Source: Luteimonas arsenica (lineage in GTDB: Bacteria; Pseudomonadota; Gammaproteobacteria; Xanthomonadales; Xanthomonadaceae). From it: a DNA stretch of 64,000 bases. The notes beneath the pieces are model-generated. The model was not told the origin of the DNA, did no database searches, and saw only the letters and a list, made by a program, of their open reading frames with translations. This document shows positions 26,035 through 36,623 of this stretch, in pieces. The stretch spans positions 1,240,001 to 1,304,000 of the forward strand of contig NZ_SJRW01000001.1 in the NCBI RefSeq assembly GCF_004352825.1. The letters run 5' to 3'. Within the stretch, counting starts at the first letter, position 1; the number at the start of each line of letters is the position of its first letter. The position numbers were made by a program, and so were the translations under genes.

Positions 26035-29000
26035 ATGGCGGCCCGGCTGCGCCGCGGCCTGCGTCGCGCGCGGCGCGGCGCCTGGTACGTGATCGCCATC
26101 GGCCTGGTGCTGATGGCGCTGGGCGCCGGCATCACCAGCCAGCTGCTGCCGCTGGCCGAGCGCCACCCCGACCGCATCGCACAGTGGCTGGGCGAACGCG
26201 CCGGCCGGCCGGTGTCCTTCGATGGCCTGCGGACGGAATGGACGCGGCGCGGACCGCTGCTGCGCCTGGAAGGCCTGCGGATCGGGGAAGGCGAGCACGC
26301 GATCCCCATCGGTGCCGCCGAGGTGCTGGTGGCGCAGTACGCCGGCCTGCTGCCGGGGCGCTCGTTCACCGAGCTGCGGCTGCGCGGTCTTGAACTGACG
26401 CTGGAGCGCAGCGACGACGGCCGCTGGCAGGTGCGCGGCCTGCCGGGCGAGACCCAGTCCGACGGCGATCCCTTCGCCGCGCTGGAGGGCCTGGGTGAAC
26501 TGCAGGTCATCGACGGCGTGCTGGCGGTGGAGGCACCGGGCATCGGCGTGCAGGCGCGCCTGGACGAGGTCGACGTGCGCCTGCGCGTGGATGGCGACCG
26601 CGTGCGCGCGGCGGCGCGGGCCTGGATGGTGCCGGGCGTGTCGCCGCTGGACATCACCGCCGAGTTCGACCGCGCCAGCGGTGACGCCAAGGCCTGGCTG
26701 GCGCTGCGAAGGGCGGACCTGTCCGCCTGGTCGGAGTTGCGCGCAGGTGGCGTCGGGCCGCTGGCAGGTGCCGGACGGGTCGAGACCTGGGTGGACCTGC
26801 GGGGCTACCGCGTTGCCTCTGTGACGATGCGCGGTGAGATTCAGGACCTGCGCATGCACGGGCCCGCCCGCGACGCAGCGCCGCCGCGCGAGGTGGATCT
26901 CGGCGAGCTCGGACTGGACGCGCGCTGGGCAGCGGTCGATGGCGGCTGGCGCCTCGACGCGCCACGCTTGCGCCTCGGCGCCGGGCAGGACGCCCAGGTG
27001 CTCGACGGCCTGCTGCTGGCCGGCGGCGCGCGCAGGGCCCTGGTGGCCGAGCGCATCGATGCGGGCGCGCTGCTGGCGCTGGCGCCGCTTGTGCCCGCGA
27101 TGCCCGAGGCGCTGGCCCGCTGGTTGGCCGCGGCCCGGCCCGGCGGCGTGTTGCACGGGGTGGAGGTCGTGGGCGAGGCCGGCGGCGCGCTGCGCGCGGA
27201 TGCGCGGATCGAGGAATTCGGTTTCGCCGTGCTCGGCGAGGCGCCGGGCGTGCGCGGTCTGTCCGGCAACCTGCGCGGCGATGCGCAGGGCCTGGTGTTC
27301 ACGCCCGACCCCGAGGCCAGGGTCGTCGTCGACTGGCCGATGGGCTTCGGCCCCCCAGCGCACGAAGTGCGGCTGCGCGGCGAGGTGGTGGCCTGGCAGG
27401 ACCCTTCGGGCTGGAAGGTGCGCACGCCGGCGCTGCGGATCGACGGCGACGGCTACGGAGCCGACGTGCGCGGGGGAATGCTGTTCCAGGGCGATGGCAG
27501 CCTGCCCGGGATCGACCTCGCGGCTGAACTCGACGAGGCACGCGTACCCATCGCGAAACGATTCTGGATCCGCCACCTGATGCCGGAGGAAGCCGTCGAA
27601 TGGCTGGATTCCGCACTGGTGGACGGACGGGTGCTCGAGGGCCGGGCGGTGGTCTCCGGTGACCTCGATGACTGGCCCTTCAGCGCCGAGGGGCGCAACG
27701 CCGGCAAAGGACTCTTCCATGCCGCGGCGAGGATCGAGGACGGCGTGGTTCGCTTCGACCCGGGCTGGCCTGCGGCCGTCGACCTCGATGCACGCGTCGA
27801 CTTCGTCGCCGACGGCTTCCGGGTGGACGGCAGTGCGCGCCTGGGCGAGGTGCCGGTGTCCTCGCTGCGCGCCGGGATCGCCAGTTTCGGAGACGCGCCG
27901 CTGCGGGTGGATGCGACGTTCGCCGCCGACGCCACGCCGGTGCTGGCGCTGCTGCGCGCAAGCCCGCTGCGCGAAGGGCGAGAGGAGATCCTCGACGGCC
28001 TGGCTGCGTCCGGGCCGCTGCGGGCGAGCTTCGGGATGGTGCTCCCCCTGGGCAGCGATGACGCCGGAGACGGCCTGCGGGTCGATGGTCGCGTCGATCT
28101 CGCCGGGGCGCGGCTGGAAGAAACCCGCTGGAAGATCGCCTTCGACGATGTGCGTGGCGAGGCCCGCTACGGCCAGTCCGGCTTCATCGCCGATGGCCTG
28201 CGTGTGCGCCACGACGGCCAGCCGGGATTGCTGTCGCTGCGTGCCGGCGATGGTCACGTGCAGGCGCGCGGCATGGCCTTCGAAGCCGCACTCGAGGCGG
28301 AGCTGGACTCGTCCGAGCTGGCGGCGCGTGCGCCGGAGCTGGCCTGGCTGGGTGCGCGGCTGGAGGGACGTTCGGCCTGGACGCTGGCGTTGGGCCTGCC
28401 CGAGGACGCCGATGCCGACGGTGCCGGTGGGCTCCTGCAGCTTCGCTCGGACCTGGTGGGCACGCGGCTGTCGCTGCCCGAACCGCTGGGCAAACCGGCC
28501 CCGGAACCGTTGGCCGCGCGCATCGACCTCAAACTGCCCCTGGGCGAGGACGACATCGACGTGGTGCTGGGCGATCGCGTCGCCCTGCGCGCGCGCAGCC
28601 GCAACGGTCAGACCGGGGTGTTGGCGGTGCTCGGCAGCGACCGTGTCGACGCGGCACCTCCGGCATCGGGCATCCGCATCGCCGGCCGCACGCCGGTACT
28701 GGATGCGATGGAGTGGGCCGGCCTGTTCGGCGGTTCGAGCGGGAACGAAGGCCTGGCGCTGCGCGGAATCGACCTGGTCGTGGACCGGCTGCAGCTGCTT
28801 GGAGCGGCGTTCCCGGGAACGCGGGTGGTCGCGCGGCCCGGGCGCGCGGGCACCCGCGTCGTACTGCAGGGCGAGTCCCTGGCGGGCACGCTTTCGATCC
28901 CGCAGGCCGGGGGCGAGGCGTTGTCGGCGGACTTGCAGCGCCTGTACTGGCGCAGCGCCAATGCCGGCACGGCGGATGCCGAAGCCGCTGCGGCCGCCGC

Positions 29001-29949
29001 CAAAGACGATGCAGCCGTTGCCACGCCGGCGGACGACGGCATCGACCCCGCATCGATCCCGCCGCTGGCCATCGTGGTCGAGGATCTGCGCGTGTCCGAC
29101 GCGCCGCTGGGGCGGATGGAGTTGCGCACGCGACCGGTTGCTGACGGGCTCGAGGTCGAGTCGATGCAACTGCGCTCGCCGAAGCAGTCGATCGACGTCG
29201 GCGGGTCATGGCAGGGCCGCGGAGACCGCGCCCGCACCCGCCTGCAGGTGGCGGTGGACAGCCGTGACTTCGGCGCGCTGATGGCCGGACTCGGCCTGGG
29301 CGAGCGCGTGGACGGTGGCGCGGGCACGGCGCATTTCGAAGGCACCTGGCCCGGTTCGCCCGCCGGCTTCAGGCTGGGCGAGCTCGAGGGCAGCCTGGCA
29401 CTGGCGGTGAAGGACGGTCGCCTGCTCGAGGTCGAGCCCGGCGCGGGCCGCCTGCTTGGCCTGCTCAGCGTGGCCGAACTGCCGCGGCGGCTGATGCTGG
29501 ATTTCCGCGACTTCTTCTCGCGCGGCTTCGTGTTCAACCGCATCGGCGGCACGCTGCGCTTCGGCGACGGCATGGCGAGCGGCGAAAACGTGGTCATCGA
29601 CGGCGCGGCTGCCGAGATCCACGTGCGCGGCAGCGCCGACCTGCGCGCGCAGACCTATGACCAGGTGATCGAGGTGCTGCCGCGTACCGGTGGCCTGCTG
29701 ACCGCGGTCGGCGCGATCACGGCCGGGCCGGTCGGTGCCGCGGTGGGCGCGGTGGCGAACGCGGTGTTCGAGAAGCCGCTGGGGCGCATGGGCGCGCGCA
29801 CCTACCACGTGACCGGGCCCTGGAAGGATCCGAAGGTGGTGGTCGAGGGGCGCGAGCTTCCGGCTACGGTGCCGGAGCCCGGCAGGAGCCCCGGCGCCGA
29901 TGCCGATGGTGCGGACGATGCCGGCACCGGTATCCCCCGGCGGCCTTGA
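26035..29949 (+). CDS. yhdP: YhdP family AsmA-like phospholipid transport protein
   Basis: A 1304-residue protein with one N-terminal transmembrane helix (about 17-40) and a very long periplasmic beta-rich region, ending in the AsmA-like C-terminal part ([58 protein letters not shown]). YhdP forms a hydrophobic bridge across the periplasm and supports phospholipid supply to the outer membrane. ATG 26035 is used; a TTG directly before it is also possible. It lies 27 bp after rng, with a GC palindrome (26,011-26,029) in between. Confidence 0.93.
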   Translation: MAARLRRGLRRARRGAWYVIAIGLVLMALGAGITSQLLPLAERHPDRIAQWLGERAGRPVSFDGLRTEWTRRGPLLRLEGLRIGEGEHAIPIGAAEVLVAQYAGLLPGRSFTELRLRGLELTLERSDDGRWQVRGLPGETQSDGDPFAALEGLGELQVIDGVLAVEAPGIGVQARLDEVDVRLRVDGDRVRAAARAWMVPGVSPLDITAEFDRASGDAKAWLALRRADLSAWSELRAGGVGPLAGAGRVETWVDLRGYRVASVTMRGEIQDLRMHGPARDAAPPREVDLGELGLDARWAAVDGGWRLDAPRLRLGAGQDAQVLDGLLLAGGARRALVAERIDAGALLALAPLVPAMPEALARWLAAARPGGVLHGVEVVGEAGGALRADARIEEFGFAVLGEAPGVRGLSGNLRGDAQGLVFTPDPEARVVVDWPMGFGPPAHEVRLRGEVVAWQDPSGWKVRTPALRIDGDGYGADVRGGMLFQGDGSLPGIDLAAELDEARVPIAKRFWIRHLMPEEAVEWLDSALVDGRVLEGRAVVSGDLDDWPFSAEGRNAGKGLFHAAARIEDGVVRFDPGWPAAVDLDARVDFVADGFRVDGSARLGEVPVSSLRAGIASFGDAPLRVDATFAADATPVLALLRASPLREGREEILDGLAASGPLRASFGMVLPLGSDDAGDGLRVDGRVDLAGARLEETRWKIAFDDVRGEARYGQSGFIADGLRVRHDGQPGLLSLRAGDGHVQARGMAFEAALEAELDSSELAARAPELAWLGARLEGRSAWTLALGLPEDADADGAGGLLQLRSDLVGTRLSLPEPLGKPAPEPLAARIDLKLPLGEDDIDVVLGDRVALRARSRNGQTGVLAVLGSDRVDAAPPASGIRIAGRTPVLDAMEWAGLFGGSSGNEGLALRGIDLVVDRLQLLGAAFPGTRVVARPGRAGTRVVLQGESLAGTLSIPQAGGEALSADLQRLYWRSANAGTADAEAAAAAAKDDAAVATPADDGIDPASIPPLAIVVEDLRVSDAPLGRMELRTRPVADGLEVESMQLRSPKQSIDVGGSWQGRGDRARTRLQVAVDSRDFGALMAGLGLGERVDGGAGTAHFEGTWPGSPAGFRLGELEGSLALAVKDGRLLEVEPGAGRLLGLLSVAELPRRLMLDFRDFFSRGFVFNRIGGTLRFGDGMASGENVVIDGAAAEIHVRGSADLRAQTYDQVIEVLPRTGGLLTAVGAITAGPVGAAVGAVANAVFEKPLGRMGARTYHVTGPWKDPKVVVEGRELPATVPEPGRSPGADADGADDAGTGIPRRP

Positions 29950-30002
29950 TCCCCGCGTTCGCGCCCGCACCTCATTCGAATGACTTTCCGCAGGATCCAG
30001 CC

Positions 30003-31445
30003 ATGACCCGAACCCTGGAAATCGCCCAGTCGCGCCTGCTGCTGCCCGCCGGCCTCGACGGCACCGGCCTGGAGCGCGCCTTCGGCACCCTGCTGGGCCC
30101 GGGCATCGACTTCGGCGACATCTATTTCCAGCACGCGCGGCGCGAGAGCTGGACGGTCGAGGACGGCATCGTCAAGGACGGCGCGCATTCGATCGAGCAG
30201 GGCGTGGGCGTGCGCGCGATCAGCGGCGAGAAGACCGGCTTCGCCTACGCCGACGACATCAACGCCGACTCGCTGCTGTCGGCGGCCGGTTCGGCGCGCG
30301 CGATCGCGCGCAGCGGTGCCGAGCATCGCGTGCAGGCGCTGGTGCCGGCGGGGGCGCGTTCGCTGTACCCGGCCGAGGATCCGGTCGACGGCATGGCCAA
30401 CGACGCCAAGGTCGAGGCCCTGCGCCGCGTCGATCGCCTGCTGCGTGCCGCTGACCCGCGGGTGAAGCAGGTGATGGTCAGCCTGTCCGGCGGTGTCGAC
30501 ACTATCTTCGTGGCGCGCTCGGACGGCGTGGTCGCCGGCGACGTGCGCCCGCTGGTGCGGCTCAACGTGCAGGTGATCGTGGAGCAGGACGGGCGGCGTG
30601 AAAGCGGCTACGCCGGCTACGGCGGGCGCTACTCGTACGAGGAACTGCTCGGCGACGGGCGCCCGGAGAAGTTCGCGCGCGAAGCCCTGCGCCAGGCCCT
30701 GGTCAATCTCGAGGCGATCGATGCGCCGGCCGGCGTGATGCCGGTGGTGCTCGGCAGTGGCTGGCCCGGCGTGCTGCTGCACGAAGCGGTCGGCCATGGC
30801 CTGGAGGGCGACTTCAACCGCAAGGGCACCAGCACCTACGCCGGCCGCATGGGCCAGCGCGTGGCCGCGCCGGGCGTCACCATCGTCGACGACGGCACGC
30901 TCGACAACCGCCGCGGTTCGCTCAACGTCGACGACGAGGGCACGCCCACGCAATGCACCACGCTGATCGAGGACGGCGTGCTCACCGGCTACATGCAGGA
31001 CACGCTCAACGCGCGCCTGATGGGCGTGGCGCCGACCGGCAACGGCCGCCGCGAATCATTCGCTCACCTGGTGATGCCGCGAATGACCAATACCTACATG
31101 CGCGCCGGCCAGGACGATCCCGCCGACATGATCCGCTCGGTGAAGAAGGGCCTGTACGCGGTCAACTTCGGCGGCGGCCAGGTCGACATCACCAACGGCA
31201 AGTACGTGTTCTCGGCGACCGAGGCCTACCTGATCGAGGACGGCAAGGTGACCGCGCCGGTGAAGGGCGCCACCCTGATCGGCAACGGCCCGGAGACGAT
31301 GCAGAAGGTGCGCATGGTCGGCCACGACATGGCGCTCGACGACGGCGTCGGCACCTGCGGCAAGGACGGCCAGAGCGTGCCGGTGGGCGTGGGCCAGCCT
31401 TCGCTGTTGGTCGAGGCGATCACCGTGGGCGGCACCAAAGCGTGA
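30003..31445 (+). CDS. tldD: Metalloprotease TldD
   Basis: A 480-residue subunit of the TldD/TldE zinc protease that degrades unfolded peptides, including the antitoxin CcdA and microcin B17 precursor in E. coli. The zinc motif HEAVGH (about 260-265) followed by [10 protein letters not shown] is present, and the C-terminal [19 protein letters not shown] is typical. Its partner pmbA (tldE) lies 700 bp on, beyond the opposite-strand yjgA. ATG 30003 is preferred to the upstream in-frame start at 29946 in the intergenic leader. Confidence 0.96.
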   Translation: MTRTLEIAQSRLLLPAGLDGTGLERAFGTLLGPGIDFGDIYFQHARRESWTVEDGIVKDGAHSIEQGVGVRAISGEKTGFAYADDINADSLLSAAGSARAIARSGAEHRVQALVPAGARSLYPAEDPVDGMANDAKVEALRRVDRLLRAADPRVKQVMVSLSGGVDTIFVARSDGVVAGDVRPLVRLNVQVIVEQDGRRESGYAGYGGRYSYEELLGDGRPEKFAREALRQALVNLEAIDAPAGVMPVVLGSGWPGVLLHEAVGHGLEGDFNRKGTSTYAGRMGQRVAAPGVTIVDDGTLDNRRGSLNVDDEGTPTQCTTLIEDGVLTGYMQDTLNARLMGVAPTGNGRRESFAHLVMPRMTNTYMRAGQDDPADMIRSVKKGLYAVNFGGGQVDITNGKYVFSATEAYLIEDGKVTAPVKGATLIGNGPETMQKVRMVGHDMALDDGVGTCGKDGQSVPVGVGQPSLLVEAITVGGTKA

Positions 31446-31465
31446 GGAACGCCGGTGCCGTGGGA

Positions 31466-31501
31466 GCTGTGGAAGCTCTGGAAGCTGTTGGAACTGTGGG
31501 A
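31466..31501 (+). repeat. Four degenerate 9-bp tandem units
   Basis: Units of the form GCTGTGGAA, GCTCTGGAA, GCTGTTGGA and ACTGTGGGA follow each other without gaps, directly before an inverted REP-like repeat. It lies just after the tldD stop. It may be part of the same extragenic element. Confidence 0.55.
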
Positions 31502-31564
31502 GCGGCTATACCCGCGATCGGATCTGCAGGCGGTGCGGGGATCGCGGCTATAGCCGCTCCCACA
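31495..31564. repeat. REP/BIME-like inverted repeat between tldD and yjgA
   Basis: Two 25-bp arms (31495-31519 and 31540-31564) are complementary with one mismatch, the outer 16 bp being perfect, around a 20-base centre. The arm reads TGTGGGAGCGGCTATA and resembles the GTGGGAGCGG-type extragenic palindromes known from Pseudomonas and Xanthomonadaceae (from memory). It sits between convergent genes, where such elements commonly limit transcription or stabilise mRNA ends. Confidence 0.8.
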
Positions 31565-31576
31565 AGGCACGGTGGC

Positions 31577-32104
31577 TCAGGCGGGCTGGTCGAGCAGGGC
31601 GCGGATTTCGCGGTACAGCTCGCGGAACGAGCGCGGCGGCTTGTTGGCCTTGCGCTCGGCATGGGTGTTGCGCACCAGCTGGCGGATGCGCTGGCTGTCG
31701 GCGCCCGGGAACTGGTCCATCAGTTCCGACAGCGCCGCGGCGCCGTCCTCGCCCAGCAGCCGCTCGCGCCACTGCTCGGCCAGGTGCAGGCGCGCGGTGT
31801 CCAGGCGCGCGGCCTCGCCATCGGTGTCGAGCGCGTCGCGCAGGGCGTCCAGCGCCTCCTCGTCCTCGCGGCGCAGCTGCTTGGCCAGGAACGCGACCTC
31901 GCGCTTGCGCGCGATGTGCGAGCTGATGCGCCGGGCCTGGGCGATGAAGGGCAGCAGGTGCTCGCCCAGCGGCAGCTTGGCCAGCCGGCCCGGGTCGAGC
32001 TCGACCAGGACTTTCGCCAGGTCCAGCACGTCCAGCGCCTCGCGGCGCTGCGCGCTGCGGCTGGGACCGAGGAATTCGCCGGTGTCTTCGTCCTTGCCGC
32101 GCAT
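31577..32104 (-). CDS. yjgA: Ribosome-associated protein YjgA/DarP (DUF615)
   Basis: A 175-residue helical, charged protein of the DUF615 family, which helps 50S subunit assembly. EFLGPSRSAQRREALDVLDLAKVLVEL and FREI...LL-type C-terminal wording are typical. The start at 32104 fits the family; a longer frame from 32155 has no support. It is transcribed away from pmbA, with 50 bp between the starts, and toward tldD through the REP element. Confidence 0.93.
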   Translation of the reverse strand: MRGKDEDTGEFLGPSRSAQRREALDVLDLAKVLVELDPGRLAKLPLGEHLLPFIAQARRISSHIARKREVAFLAKQLRREDEEALDALRDALDTDGEAARLDTARLHLAEQWRERLLGEDGAAALSELMDQFPGADSQRIRQLVRNTHAERKANKPPRSFRELYREIRALLDQPA

Positions 32105-32154
32105 GTCGTTCCAGCCGCCCGTTGAACCATTCAAGAACCTCGAAGGATAAGGCA

Positions 32155-33525
32155 TTGACCACCGCCATCACCGACGCCAGCCCGAACCACGACGACAGCC
32201 GCGAGCGCCTGGCGCGCCTGGAGGGCATCGCCGGCCAGCTGTTGCAGCGCTGCCGCGACGCCGGCGCCAGCCAGGCCGAGGTGGCCTGCAGCGAGGACCG
32301 CGGCCTGAACGTGAACGTGCGCATGGGCGAGGTGGAGTCGGTCGAGTCCACCCGTGACCGCGGCATCGCGGTCACCGTCTATTTCGGCCAGCGCAAGGGC
32401 AGCGCCAGCACCGCCGACCTGCGCGAGGAGAGCCTGGCCGCGACAGTGGAGCAGGCCTGCGCGATCGCGCGCCACACCGAGGACGATGCCGCGTCCGGGC
32501 TGGCCGATCCGGCGCTGATGGCGCGTGACCTGCGCGAGTTCGACGCCTGGCATCCCTGGGCGCTGGACGCGCAGGACGCGGTCGAGCTGGCCCTGGCCGC
32601 CGAGCAGGCGGGGCGCGACGCCGACGCCCGGATCGGCAACTCCGACGGTGCCGGCGTCGGCAGTGGCAGCTCGCTCTCGGTGTATGCGAACTCGCATGGC
32701 TTCGTCGGCGCCGAGCGCAGCACCCACCACAGCCTGTCCTGCGCCCTGATCGCCGGCCGCGGCGAGGACATGCAGCGCGATGGCTGGTACAGCTACGTAC
32801 TGTCGCCCGACGACCTGGAGCCCGCGGCCGCCATCGGCCGCAAGGCCGCGCAGCGCACGCTGGAGCGGCTGGATCCCCGGCCGCTCGCGACCGGGCGCTA
32901 TCCCGTGATCTTCTCGGCCGAGGTCGCGCGTTCACTCATCGGCCACCTGCTGGGCGCGGTGTCCGGTGGCGCCCTGTACCGCGGTGCCAGCTTCCTGGTC
33001 GATTCCGCCGGGAAGCAGCTGTTCCCCGCCTGGTTCTCGATCCACGAGCGGCCCTTCCTGCAGCGCGGCCTGCGCTCGGCGGCCTTCGATGCCGAGGGCG
33101 TGGCCACCCGTGAAACCCCGCTGGTCGAGGGTGGCGTGCTGCAGCGCTACGTGCTCGGAAGCTATTCGGCGCGTCGCCTGGGCCTGGAGACCACGGCCAA
33201 CGCCGGCGGCGTGCACAACCTGGAGGTCGCGGCGAGTGCCGGCGGCCTCGACGAAATGGTGCGCGGCATGGGCCGCGGCCTGCTCGTCACTAGCCTGATG
33301 GGGCAGGGCGTCAATACCGTGACCGGCGACTATTCACGCGGCGCTTCGGGGTTCTGGATCGAGAACGGCGCGATCGCGCACCCGGTCGATGGCATCACCG
33401 TGGCCGGCAACCTGCGCGACATGTTCATGGCCATCGAGGCGGTGGGCAGCGACGTCGACCCGCGCTCGCACATCCGCACCGGCTCGATCCTGGTCGGCGG
33501 GGTGACGGTTGCCGGTCTCGGATGA
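32155..33525 (+). CDS. pmbA: Metalloprotease PmbA (TldE)
   Basis: A 456-residue partner of TldD in the heterodimeric zinc protease; this subunit lacks the HExxxH motif, as expected. Family wording includes VNVRMGEVESVESTRDRGIAVTVY, FSAEVARSLIGHLL, NTVTGDYSRGASGFWIENG and SHIRTGSILV. The start is TTG 32155 with a purine-rich AAGGATAAGG upstream; TTG 32122 is an alternative. Seven bases past the stop lies a TAGACT box for the next gene. Confidence 0.95.
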   Translation: MTTAITDASPNHDDSRERLARLEGIAGQLLQRCRDAGASQAEVACSEDRGLNVNVRMGEVESVESTRDRGIAVTVYFGQRKGSASTADLREESLAATVEQACAIARHTEDDAASGLADPALMARDLREFDAWHPWALDAQDAVELALAAEQAGRDADARIGNSDGAGVGSGSSLSVYANSHGFVGAERSTHHSLSCALIAGRGEDMQRDGWYSYVLSPDDLEPAAAIGRKAAQRTLERLDPRPLATGRYPVIFSAEVARSLIGHLLGAVSGGALYRGASFLVDSAGKQLFPAWFSIHERPFLQRGLRSAAFDAEGVATRETPLVEGGVLQRYVLGSYSARRLGLETTANAGGVHNLEVAASAGGLDEMVRGMGRGLLVTSLMGQGVNTVTGDYSRGASGFWIENGAIAHPVDGITVAGNLRDMFMAIEAVGSDVDPRSHIRTGSILVGGVTVAGLG

Positions 33526-33565
33526 CGTGTAGACTTGGAGGCAATCACGCCAGGGGAGGCACAGC

Positions 33566-33994
33566 ATGTTCGAAGAAGGCAATCAGGACGGGATTCCGCA
33601 GGCGGCGGGAGACGGCTCCAGCGATCCGCAGCAGCGCCAGTGGGCGATGTTCGCGCACCTTTCATCGCTGCTCGGTGGCCTGCTGACCACGGCCTGGGGC
33701 GGCAGTCTCGGCTGCTTCATCGGCCCGCTGGTGATCTGGCTGGTCAAGAAGGACACCATGCCCTTCGTCGACGACCAGGCCAAGGAAGCGCTGAACTTCA
33801 ACATCACCGTGGCGATCATCTTCCTGGTGCTGTTCCTGATGACGATCTTCACGCTCGGCATCGGCATCATCATCACCGGGCCGCTGTTCGTGGTCGTGGG
33901 TATCGCCTGGCTGGTGCTGACCATCATCGCGGCGATCAAGGCCAACGAAGGCGTGGCCTACCGCTATCCGCTGACGCTTCGACTGATCAAGTGA
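33566..33994 (+). CDS. DUF4870 (Tic20-like) membrane protein
   Basis: A 142-residue protein: a polar N-terminus, QWAMFAHLSSLLGG, then PLVIWLVKKDTMPFVDDQAKEALNFN, and three to four hydrophobic helices. This is the DUF4870 pattern; function unknown. GGGGAGG eight bases before the ATG is a strong ribosome site. A TAGACT -10-like box lies at 33530-33535. It converges on ispA. Confidence 0.9.
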   Translation: MFEEGNQDGIPQAAGDGSSDPQQRQWAMFAHLSSLLGGLLTTAWGGSLGCFIGPLVIWLVKKDTMPFVDDQAKEALNFNITVAIIFLVLFLMTIFTLGIGIIITGPLFVVVGIAWLVLTIIAAIKANEGVAYRYPLTLRLIK

Positions 33995-34001
33995 GATCGG
34001 C

Positions 34002-34023
34002 GCCGGCGGCCCTGGCCGCCGGC
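34002..34023. terminator. Bidirectional hairpin between the DUF4870 gene and ispA
   Basis: Perfect 10-bp GC arms (34002-34011 and 34014-34023) with a 2-base centre (9 bp with a 4-base loop in practice). It is the only structure between the two convergent genes and ends two bases before the ispA stop. Only TT follows on the plus strand, so termination efficiency is uncertain. Confidence 0.5.
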
Positions 34024-34024
34024 T

Positions 34025-34933
34025 TCAGTGCGAGCGCTTGATCGCGAGTTCGCCCAGCGCGGCCAACTCGGCGGTGCGCGTGCCCAGCGGTGCCAGCGCC
34101 GCGTCCATGGCGGCGGACAGCGCGTGCAGCCGCGCACGCGAAGCTTCGATGCCGATCAGCGCCGGGAAGGTCGCCTTGTCCTGGGCCGCGTCCTTGCCGG
34201 CGGTCTTGCCGAGGGTGGCGCTTTCGCCCTCGACGTCGAGCAGGTCGTCGCGGACCTGGAAGGCCAGGCCGAGCGCGTCGGCATAGGCGTCCAGGCTCCG
34301 GCGGTCGTCGGCGCCGGCACCCGCGGCGATCGCGCCAATGCGCACCGCGGCGCGGATCAGGGCGCCGGTCTTGAGCGCGTGCAGGCGCTCCAGCGCTTCG
34401 AGGCCGGCGGAGCCACCGCTGCCGGTGGCGGCCAGGTCGATCGCCTGGCCGCCGCACATGCCGCCCGCGCCGGCGGCCACCGCCAGTTCGCGCAACATCG
34501 CCACACGCGCGGCGTCGTCACAGGCCGCATCGGCGAGGACGGCGAAGGCCAGCGACTGCAGGGCGTCGCCTGCGAGGATCGCGGTGGCCTCGTCGAAGGC
34601 GACGTGCACGGTGGGCTGGCCGCGGCGCAGGGCGTCGTCGTCCATGGCCGGCAGGTCGTCGTGGACCAGGGAATAGGCGTGGACCAGTTCGATCGCGGCG
34701 GCGGGTGCGTCGAGCGCGGCTTCGTCGGCGCCGAAGGCGGTACCGGCGGCATAGGCCAGCAGCGGACGCATGCGCTTGCCGCCGAGCAGCACGGCGTGGC
34801 GCATGGCGGCGCCCAGGCGCTGCTCGGCGGCGGGGTGGCGGGCCAGGGCGGCTTCGAGCACGCGGTCGATGCGCTGCCGCCAGTCCTCGAGTCTTGCCGC
34901 GGTGCCGGCCGCGCCGGCGCCCGCCTCAGGCAC
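34025..34933 (-). CDS. ispA: Farnesyl diphosphate synthase (polyprenyl synthetase)
   Basis: A 302-residue trans-prenyltransferase making farnesyl diphosphate, the precursor for UppS (54,499-55,266) and for quinone side chains. First aspartate-rich motif DDLPAMDDD and second DDLLD are present, plus GGKRMRPLL and [11 protein letters not shown]. Two residues before the first motif fit short-chain product specificity. GTG start overlapping xseB by 8 bp. The usual third partner dxs is not next; DUF4870 and pmbA follow instead. Confidence 0.95.
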   Translation of the reverse strand: MPEAGAGAAGTAARLEDWRQRIDRVLEAALARHPAAEQRLGAAMRHAVLLGGKRMRPLLAYAAGTAFGADEAALDAPAAAIELVHAYSLVHDDLPAMDDDALRRGQPTVHVAFDEATAILAGDALQSLAFAVLADAACDDAARVAMLRELAVAAGAGGMCGGQAIDLAATGSGGSAGLEALERLHALKTGALIRAAVRIGAIAAGAGADDRRSLDAYADALGLAFQVRDDLLDVEGESATLGKTAGKDAAQDKATFPALIGIEASRARLHALSAAMDAALAPLGTRTAELAALGELAIKRSH

Positions 34934-35204
34934 GGTCGCCGTCGCCGCTGGCCGGGAAGGGCGTGGCCGACTCCGGCTGCTGCGGATCGGTGAGCAGCCG
35001 CACGCGAAGTTCGGCCGCCTCCAGCGCCTGCTGGCAGCGGCGGTAGAGGCCGACGCCGCGTTCGTAGGCGGCGAGTGAGTCTTCGAGGCTCATCTCGCCG
35101 TGCTCCATCTTCTCCACCAGCTGCTCGAGCGCGTCGAGCGAGGTCTCGAAGTCGGCCACCGGCGAGGTGTCTTCGGTGGCTTGCGGGGTGGTCTTGCGGG
35201 CCAT
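34926..35204 (-). CDS. xseB: Exodeoxyribonuclease VII small subunit
   Basis: A 92-residue subunit; [40 protein letters not shown] is the family core, two helices packing on XseA. A short polar tail follows. The ATG lies 7 bases past a TAGACT box whose TAG is the tilS stop. The large subunit xseA is not in this window. Confidence 0.95.
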   Translation of the reverse strand: MARKTTPQATEDTSPVADFETSLDALEQLVEKMEHGEMSLEDSLAAYERGVGLYRRCQQALEAAELRVRLLTDPQQPESATPFPASGDGDRA

Positions 35205-35213
35205 GCCCGAAGT

Positions 35214-36578
35214 CTACGGGAAGCCCGGAGCGCTTTGTAGGCGCAGGCGCAGTCCATGGTGGCGCAGCCAGGCGTCGAAGGCGGCGGAGCGCAGCACGTC
35301 GCCAGCGGCCAGCACGCGGCCGTCCGTGGCCGACAGCAGCGGCAGCCGCGCGCGCAGCCAGGGCGGCACGTTGGCGTCCTGCAGCACGTGCTTGAGCAAG
35401 TGCGAATGCGTCCGCCCCGGCAGCACGATGCGCTCACCGCCGGCGCGTGCGTGGACGGTCCAAGGTGGCGACGCGGCTGCGTCGGGCATGTCCGCGAGGG
35501 TGCCTGGGGTCGAGGCGGTGGCTCCGTCGTCGCCCGGGATCAGCGCAAGGGTTTCGCCGGTTGGAAGGCGCAGGGGCGTCCGACCGTCCCAGGTTGCGCG
35601 GTAGCCGCCCGGCAACGCCGGCCCGGGACGCATGGCGTGCAGTTCATCGCGCCAGCGTCGGACCAGGGCACCCGACCAGGCGAAGCGGGCCTGGCCATCC
35701 TCCGCGGCATCGCCCAGCAGGTCGGCCTCGATCTGTGCCACGCCACGTGCCGGCAGCGGAGGCAGGCCCTGCGCCGCGATCCAGCGGCGCAGCACGCGCG
35801 CGCGGCGCGCTGGCGGCAGGGCGTGCAGGCCCTGCACCGACAGCGACTGCGGTGAGGTGCCGCGGACGGTCGCAAGCGCCGCTTCGTCTCCGCCGTCGAG
35901 CAGGGCCGAGGCGTCGGCCGCCAGCCGCGCGCTGGCGGCGAAGGCGGCATCGGCCTGCGGCCAGCGTTCGCGCAGCAGCGGCAGCACGCGGTGGCGCAGG
36001 AAGTTGCGGTCGAGGTGGAGGTCGGCGTTGGACGGGTCTTCGATCCATGCCAGCCCGCGCGACTGCGCATGCGCCAGCAGCTGCGCCCGTGGCAGGTCCA
36101 GCAGGGGTCGCCACAGCCAGCCCGCTCCCAGTGCGCGCCACGGTCGCATCGCCGCCAGTCCGTCAATGCCGGAGGCGCGCAGCGCGCGCAACAGGAAGGT
36201 TTCGGCCTGGTCGTCGCGATGGTGCGCAAGCGCCAGCACCTCGCCGTGGCGCAGGGCTTTGGCGAAGGCGGCATGGCGCGCGCGCCGCGCCGCGGCCTCG
36301 GGACCGTCGCCGGCAGGTTCGACCGCGACCTCGATCACCTCCAGCGGCACGCCGAACGCGTCGCAGCTCCGCCGGCAGTGTTCGCGCCATGCATCGGCTT
36401 CGGGGTGCAGGCCATGGTGCACGTGCAGCGCGCGCAGGCCGTTGCCGCGCAGCGCCGGGCTGGCGGCGGCCAGCGCCAGCAGCACGCTGGAGTCGAGGCC
36501 GCCGCTGAGCGCGATGCACACCGGTGCCTGCGCGTGCGCCGATGGCAGCGCGGGGAGGGCGATATCGGCGGGGTCCAT
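35214..36578 (-). CDS. tilS: tRNA(Ile)-lysidine synthase
   Basis: A 454-residue enzyme that turns C34 of tRNA-Ile2 (CAU) into lysidine, changing its specificity from Met to Ile. PP-loop SGGLDSS at 25-31, ALAHHRDDQAETFLLR and DPSNAD...RNFLRHRVLPLL are diagnostic; the C-terminal domain (about 360-440) ends in a TilS-C fold with HSHLLKHVLQDANVPPWLR. Essential in most bacteria. The stop TAG (35216-35214) is nine bases from the xseB start. Confidence 0.96.
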   Translation of the reverse strand: MDPADIALPALPSAHAQAPVCIALSGGLDSSVLLALAAASPALRGNGLRALHVHHGLHPEADAWREHCRRSCDAFGVPLEVIEVAVEPAGDGPEAAARRARHAAFAKALRHGEVLALAHHRDDQAETFLLRALRASGIDGLAAMRPWRALGAGWLWRPLLDLPRAQLLAHAQSRGLAWIEDPSNADLHLDRNFLRHRVLPLLRERWPQADAAFAASARLAADASALLDGGDEAALATVRGTSPQSLSVQGLHALPPARRARVLRRWIAAQGLPPLPARGVAQIEADLLGDAAEDGQARFAWSGALVRRWRDELHAMRPGPALPGGYRATWDGRTPLRLPTGETLALIPGDDGATASTPGTLADMPDAAASPPWTVHARAGGERIVLPGRTHSHLLKHVLQDANVPPWLRARLPLLSATDGRVLAAGDVLRSAAFDAWLRHHGLRLRLQSAPGFP

Positions 36579-36623
36579 GCGCGGATGGTGCCACGGCGCA
36601 AGGCCGCAGCCCCATGGACGGGA

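Noticed and set aside
24400-29169. 1589-residue open frame antisense to rng and yhdP
   Set aside because: High-GC shadow of real genes: low-complexity Arg/Gln/His composition, no start context and no domain; both sense genes are strongly recognised.
31446-31576. CRISPR-like array after tldD
   Set aside because: The repeats are 9 bp without spacers and a single inverted pair; no cas genes nearby.
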